A program made the translations under genes and the position numbers. DNA of 34,818 nt from Sulfurovum sp. (GTDB lineage Bacteria; Campylobacterota; Campylobacteria; Campylobacterales; Sulfurovaceae). The stretch is taken from NCBI GenBank assembly GCA_027012955.1, contig JALUYL010000079.1, positions 1 to 34,818 on the forward strand, in the 5' to 3' direction. Positions 30,947-34,818 of the stretch are shown here, in pieces (positions within the stretch are counted from its first letter, which is position 1; the number at the start of each line of letters is the position of its first letter). The notes beneath the pieces were generated by a model, which did no database searches, was not told the DNA's origin, and saw only the letters and a program-made list of their open reading frames with translations.

Positions 30947-31501
30947 ATGGTTCGTGAAATAGTTGTATATCCTGACAAAAGACTCAAACTCATCTCTAAA
31001 GAAGTAAGTACTTTTGATGGTGGCTTACATGATTTGTTAGATGACATGTACGATACTATGCGTGCGCGCAATGGTGTTGGATTGGCAGCGATTCAGATAG
31101 GGGTTGATGTAAGAGCATTGATTATAAATGTGCCTTTGTCTGATGCCTCTGGTGAAAGCTATGGGGAAGAACACAGTGCAGATGACCAACCCCGTGAAAA
31201 TACCCTTGAGATGATAAACCCTACCATCGTAGAAGCCGATGGTACAGAGAAATTTCAAGAGGGATGCCTTTCTATCCCTGGTGTCTACGAAGATGTCGAA
31301 CGTGCCAAACATGTGAAAGTAGAATATTTCGATAGACATGGCGAAAAACAGACTATTGAAGATGATGACTTTTTAGCTGTGGCGATACAGCATGAGATGG
31401 ACCATCTTGAGGGGAAAGTTTTTATAGAAAAACTCTCCTTTTTAAAGCGAAAAAAGTTTGAAAAAGAATGGGCACGAAAAATCAAAGAAGGGCGTCTTTA
31501 G
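30947..31501 (+). CDS. def: peptide deformylase
   Basis: A 184-residue metalloenzyme that removes the N-formyl group from new proteins. The three signature motifs are present: GVGLAAIQIG (43-52), EGCLSIPG (105-112) and QHEMDHLEG (148-156), with metal ligands C107, H149 and H153. An acidic, variable loop at about 65-85 lies between motifs one and two, as in other Campylobacterota. AAAGGAGAGTAAGGA provides the ribosome site. The last four bases overlap the convergent gdhA stop. Confidence 0.97.
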   Translation: MVREIVVYPDKRLKLISKEVSTFDGGLHDLLDDMYDTMRARNGVGLAAIQIGVDVRALIINVPLSDASGESYGEEHSADDQPRENTLEMINPTIVEADGTEKFQEGCLSIPGVYEDVERAKHVKVEYFDRHGEKQTIEDDDFLAVAIQHEMDHLEGKVFIEKLSFLKRKKFEKEWARKIKEGRL

Positions 31502-32850
31502 ACCCCTTGCATAATCATCGCATCGGCTACACGCTGAAAGCCCAATATATTTGCCCCTGCGAGTAAATCTAGCTCCATATCATGGGTCTCACAGACCTCT
31601 TTAATATCTTTATATATCCTTCCCATTATCTCTTTGAGTCTATTGTCTATGACATCAAAAGGAAGATAGTGTAGAGAGTTGTTTTGACTCATTTCTAGTA
31701 CGGAGACAGCAACCCCACCTGCATTGGCAGCTTTGGCTGGGGCGAAGAGTACTTTGTGTTGCTGTAAAAGCTCTATGGCTTCAGGGGTACTTGGCATGTT
31801 GGCACCTTCTGCGACTACTTTGACATCGTTTGCCAAGAGTGCTTTAACCCCTACCTCACACAGTTCATTTTGTGTGGCACAAGGAAAGGCAGCATAACAA
31901 GGGATGTCCCATACATGACTGGAGTCATCAGTATAAGCATCTTTTTTCATGTACACCGCACTTTTACGTTCCGTGGCGTAGTACTCCAAAGAAGCACGTC
32001 TTTCTAGTTTTATCTTTTTAAGCAGTGCAAGGTCAATCCCATTCTTATCATGGATAGTTCCCTTAGAGTCTGAACAGGTAACAGGGATGGCACCGGTATC
32101 ATACAGCTTTTCTATGGCATGTATGGCAACATTTCCTGAACCTGAAATGACACATATTTTACCCTTTAGGGTTTCTCCTTTGTCCTCAAGCAGGGTTTGC
32201 GTGAAGTAGACAAGACCATACCCCGTAGCCTCAGTACGCCCTAAACTTCCTCCTAAAGCCAACGGTTTAGAAGTGATGATGCTGTCATAAGAGTTAGTGA
32301 GTTGTTTGTACTGTCCAAAAAGGTAGCCGACTTCTCTAGCACCTACCCCGATGTCTCCCCCAAGTATGTCTATGTCTGCACCGATACTGTTATAAAATGC
32401 TGTCATAAAAGCTTGACAAAATTTCATAATTTCTTTGTCACTTTTACGTTTAGGGTCAAAATCGGCACCCCCTTTGGCACCTCCTATGTGTAGCCCCGTA
32501 ATAGCATTTTTAAAGATTTGCTCAAAAGCAAGAAACTTGAGGATGTCAGGGTTTACCGATGGATGAAAACGTACACCCCCTTTGTAGGGTCCCAGCGCAT
32601 TGTTAAACTGGATTCTATAGCCGTTGTTTACTTGGACGCCATTGTTGTCATCAAGCCACTCTATCTTAAAGTGTATGGCACGGTTGGGTGCGATGATACG
32701 TTCTATAATATTGTGCGTTTTGTACTCTGGATGTGCGTCCATAAGAGGGCGAATAGAAACGAGTACTTCCTTAAGAGCTTGAAAAAAGTTTGTGTCTGTT
32801 TTACAGTTGCTTTTTTCTGCACGGTTCATAGCTTGTTCGATGTAGTCCAT
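31498..32850 (-). CDS. gdhA: glutamate dehydrogenase (NADP-type)
   Basis: A 450-residue enzyme that interconverts 2-oxoglutarate plus ammonia and glutamate. GPYKGGVRFHPSVN, the catalytic lysine in GGAKGGADFDPK (K126), GDIGVGAREVGYL and the Rossmann segment VISGSGNVAIHA are visible, and length and spacing fit the hexameric NADP-dependent class. It is on the opposite strand to def and comM, interrupting the def-comM order seen in Helicobacter. It has an independent promoter in 32851-33004, shared as a divergent spacer with comM. Confidence 0.96.
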   Translation of the reverse strand: MDYIEQAMNRAEKSNCKTDTNFFQALKEVLVSIRPLMDAHPEYKTHNIIERIIAPNRAIHFKIEWLDDNNGVQVNNGYRIQFNNALGPYKGGVRFHPSVNPDILKFLAFEQIFKNAITGLHIGGAKGGADFDPKRKSDKEIMKFCQAFMTAFYNSIGADIDILGGDIGVGAREVGYLFGQYKQLTNSYDSIITSKPLALGGSLGRTEATGYGLVYFTQTLLEDKGETLKGKICVISGSGNVAIHAIEKLYDTGAIPVTCSDSKGTIHDKNGIDLALLKKIKLERRASLEYYATERKSAVYMKKDAYTDDSSHVWDIPCYAAFPCATQNELCEVGVKALLANDVKVVAEGANMPSTPEAIELLQQHKVLFAPAKAANAGGVAVSVLEMSQNNSLHYLPFDVIDNRLKEIMGRIYKDIKEVCETHDMELDLLAGANILGFQRVADAMIMQGV

Positions 32851-33004
32851 GGATGTCCTTTAAATGTAAATATTCCTATCGATTATTATACACCCATGAG
32901 AGAGTAACTTTCATTAACTTTGGATTTAGGGAGCTTCCAATACAAAAACATGACAATTTGACATGTTTTTGAGACTTTTTTGAAAACTGTGTCACACTAG
33001 CACT

Positions 33005-34591
33005 ATGAATGCAAAAGTAGATAGTGGTACTCCACCCCATACAAAGACTCGTGTGAAACAAAAAGCCAAAAAAGAAGCCATCGTGAACAGGCTTACCTGT
33101 GCAACACTAGAAGGTGTCAATGCCAAGGTAATAGAAGTAGAAGCTACATTTACCAAGGGACTGCCTGGGTTTTCTGTTGTAGGGCTTGCAAGTTCAGACA
33201 TACAAGAAGCCAAGGAGAGAGTAAAGTCCGCCTTGCTTACCAATGCCTTTGTCTTTCCTCCTTTGAAAATCACGGTAAATTTGAGCCCCAGCGACATCAA
33301 GAAAAATGGAACACATTTTGATTTTTCTTTGGCACTTTTAGTAGCAATGCATAAAAAGAGTTTTGCTGAAGAGGGACTGTTTGTTTTTGGTGAATTAGGG
33401 CTTGATGGCAGGGTAAAAAGTTCTTCTATGTTGTTTCCTCTTATCTTGTCTCTTAAAGAACAAGGGCTCATTAAACGGGCAATTGTGCCTAAAGAAGCCA
33501 TCTCGTATTTGAACCATATCTCAGGGGTAGATTTCATTGCTGTTGAGACGCTTAGTGAAGCTATTTTGCTTTTGGGTAAAGGAGAATTTAAAGCCAATGT
33601 ACAACAATTTGAGTACGATGCTCAAAAGATAGAGATAGACCATAAAACTTATTTTTATGAAAAACGCTATGCCCAAAATTTTAAAGAAGTCAAAGGGCAG
33701 ATGTTAGCCAAACGTGCCGCGATGATAGCCGCCGCGGGTATGCACAACTTTTTTATGGAGGGTAACCCAGGGTGCGGTAAAAGTATGATAGCTAAGCGTA
33801 TTAAAGACATTTTGCCTCCTATGCAAGAAGAGGAGTTACTCTCCATAGCTAAACATCAGTTTTTAGATGGGCAGGTACCTTCTTTTTCTGCCATACGCCC
33901 CATGCGTTCACCCCATCATACCGCGACCTCTGCTTCCATCTTCGGTGGTGGTTCTGGACAAGCCAAAATAGGTGAGGTGGCACTAGCGAACAACGGCATA
34001 CTTTTTTTCGATGAAATCCCTCACTTTTCAAAGCAGGTGCTTGAAGCGATGCGTGAACCGTTGTCTGACCGTAAAGTACATATAGCCAGAGTCAATGCTA
34101 AGATAGAATATGAAGCAGATATTATGTTCGTCGCTGCGCAAAACCCTTGTCCTTGTGGCAACATGCTCTCTAAAGTACAAGCTTGTCGTTGTTCTGAGAT
34201 GGAAGTAAAACGCTATGCAAACAAACTTTCTGACCCATTTTTAGACCGCATAGACCTTTTTGTGGTAATGCAAGAGGTGAAAAGTGATGATGTAGGAGAG
34301 GTAACGTCTGAAGCGATGCATGAAGCGGTGATACAAGCATTTACAAAACAAAAACAACGCCAACAAATACGGCTTAACGGTAAACTAACAGAAGATGAGA
34401 TAGAAACCTATTGTCTTTTGTCTTCTGAGGCACAAGATGTGCTAGAGCGTGCCATAGGAAACTTTGGACTGTCACATAGAAGCATCGCCTCTGTGAAAAA
34501 AGTAGGGCGCACCGTTGCTGACTTGAATGGACATGAAAAGATAGAGAAGAAAGATATACTTGAGGCGTTGAGTTATCGAAGAAGAAAGTAA
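33005..34591 (+). CDS. comM: ComM/YifB-family Mg-chelatase-like AAA ATPase
   Basis: A 528-residue hexameric helicase-like protein; ComM supports branch migration of incoming DNA in natural transformation. The N-terminal Lon-like part (NAKVIEVEATFTKGLPGFSVVGLASSDIQEAKERVKSALL) is followed by Walker A EGNPGCGKSMIAKRI (about 253-267), RPMRSPHHTATSASIFGGG, Walker B GILFFDEIPHF, AAQNPCPCGN and FLDRIDLFV. The length is about 25 residues over the family norm. No ribosome site stands before the ATG at 33005, so the true start may be GTG at 33083. Confidence 0.93.
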   Translation: MNAKVDSGTPPHTKTRVKQKAKKEAIVNRLTCATLEGVNAKVIEVEATFTKGLPGFSVVGLASSDIQEAKERVKSALLTNAFVFPPLKITVNLSPSDIKKNGTHFDFSLALLVAMHKKSFAEEGLFVFGELGLDGRVKSSSMLFPLILSLKEQGLIKRAIVPKEAISYLNHISGVDFIAVETLSEAILLLGKGEFKANVQQFEYDAQKIEIDHKTYFYEKRYAQNFKEVKGQMLAKRAAMIAAAGMHNFFMEGNPGCGKSMIAKRIKDILPPMQEEELLSIAKHQFLDGQVPSFSAIRPMRSPHHTATSASIFGGGSGQAKIGEVALANNGILFFDEIPHFSKQVLEAMREPLSDRKVHIARVNAKIEYEADIMFVAAQNPCPCGNMLSKVQACRCSEMEVKRYANKLSDPFLDRIDLFVVMQEVKSDDVGEVTSEAMHEAVIQAFTKQKQRQQIRLNGKLTEDEIETYCLLSSEAQDVLERAIGNFGLSHRSIASVKKVGRTVADLNGHEKIEKKDILEALSYRRRK

Positions 34592-34602
34592 ATTTCTTCT
34601 TC
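34578..34602. terminator. stem-loop between comM and the convergent YeiH-type gene
   Basis: GAAGAAGAAA (34578-34587), a 5-nt loop and TTTCTTCTTC (34593-34602) form a 10-bp stem covering the comM stop codon. There is no long T-run, but two converging genes meet here, so a two-way terminator role is plausible. Confidence 0.4.
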
Positions 34603-34618
34603 TGTTGTGAGGTAAAAC

Positions 34619-34818
34619 TTACAGTACTTCTACTACAAGTTTTGTGATAACAAATCCACCTACAACAAGCCATGCAAACATACTGAGTGCGGTGTAAACT
34701 GGAGCAAGTCCTAGACCTTTGAATTTAGCAAAGATGGTTCCCATACCAAGTGCAGTCATCGCCATGGTAAGCAGGAATGTATCTATTTGATTGATAACAT
34801 CAACAATGTTTTGTGGTA
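34619..34818 (-). CDS. YeiH-family putative sulfate exporter, 3' part
   Basis: The last 65 residues of a minus-strand gene continue past the window edge, with the stop at 34619-34621. The end reads VINQIDTFLLTMAMTALGM, FKGLGLAPVYTALSMFAWLVVGGFVITKL, two hydrophobic helices. This matches the C-terminus of the YeiH/DUF698 family of ten-helix membrane proteins annotated as putative sulfate exporters. The transported substrate is not proven for the family. Confidence 0.75.
   Translation of the reverse strand, partial: PQNIVDVINQIDTFLLTMAMTALGMGTIFAKFKGLGLAPVYTALSMFAWLVVGGFVITKLVVEVL

Overview
The window looks like the chromosome of a low-GC member of the Campylobacterota, probably close to Sulfurovum or Sulfurimonas. 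The inference rests on the gene order trigger factor / clpP / def / comM, which is the order known in Helicobacter and Campylobacter, and on the style of the proteins. I could not run any database search, so all family names come from motifs and recall.

Backbone, left (1-5786): a BaiN-type flavoprotein with a small membrane protein gene, an MTH1187-type protein, a DUF2892 protein overlapping purM, and an alanine/sodium symporter. Then comes a five-gene tRNA array (Pro-TGG, His-GTG, Arg-TCG, Arg-TCT, Leu-TAG) behind a consensus promoter. Two copies of a short palindromic repeat lie at 1981 and 5279.

Integrative element (5729-26225, about 20.5 kb): a tyrosine-integrase element sits in tRNA-Leu(TAG). 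A perfect 59-bp direct repeat of the tRNA 3' part bounds it, and both ends carry matching tandem GGGTACACATT arm sites. From left to right it holds: (i) a plus-strand recombination module (a 35-aa membrane peptide, DUF932, Gp157-like and a Rad52-like annealing protein) closed by a strong terminator; (ii) a Septu defence pair, ptuA-ptuB; (iii) an HUH/inovirus-Gp2-like replication protein, a candidate iteron origin and an excisionase-like HTH protein; (iv) a minus-strand set coding for a protein with a HEPN RNase motif, a zinc-ribbon protein, a small membrane protein and an FtsZ-like GTPase domain without its C-terminal half; (v) a minus-strand operon of a dynamin-like GTPase, a tail-anchored protein, a 1030-aa HerA/DUF87 ATPase, a WHH-family HNH nuclease toxin and a SMI1/KNR4 immunity protein; (vi) a WYL regulator, an SF3-helicase-like protein that has lost its P-loop, and the integrase. 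I see no capsid, tail, relaxase or conjugation genes, so it is either a mobilisable or satellite-like element or an integrated plasmid-like replicon.

Backbone, right (26226-34818): a nucleotidyltransferase/HTH pair resembling a toxin-antitoxin module with an operator inside a perfect promoter, a secreted DUF302-like protein, tig, clpP, def, gdhA, comM and the 3' end of a YeiH-type transporter gene.

The best candidates for an undescribed system are the dynamin/DUF87/WHH-nuclease/SUKH operon (14288-21080), which reads as a toxin with its own membrane-remodelling and ATPase machinery, and the adjacent HEPN/zinc-ribbon/membrane/FtsZ-like set (11912-14223). Both are inferences from domain content and gene order.
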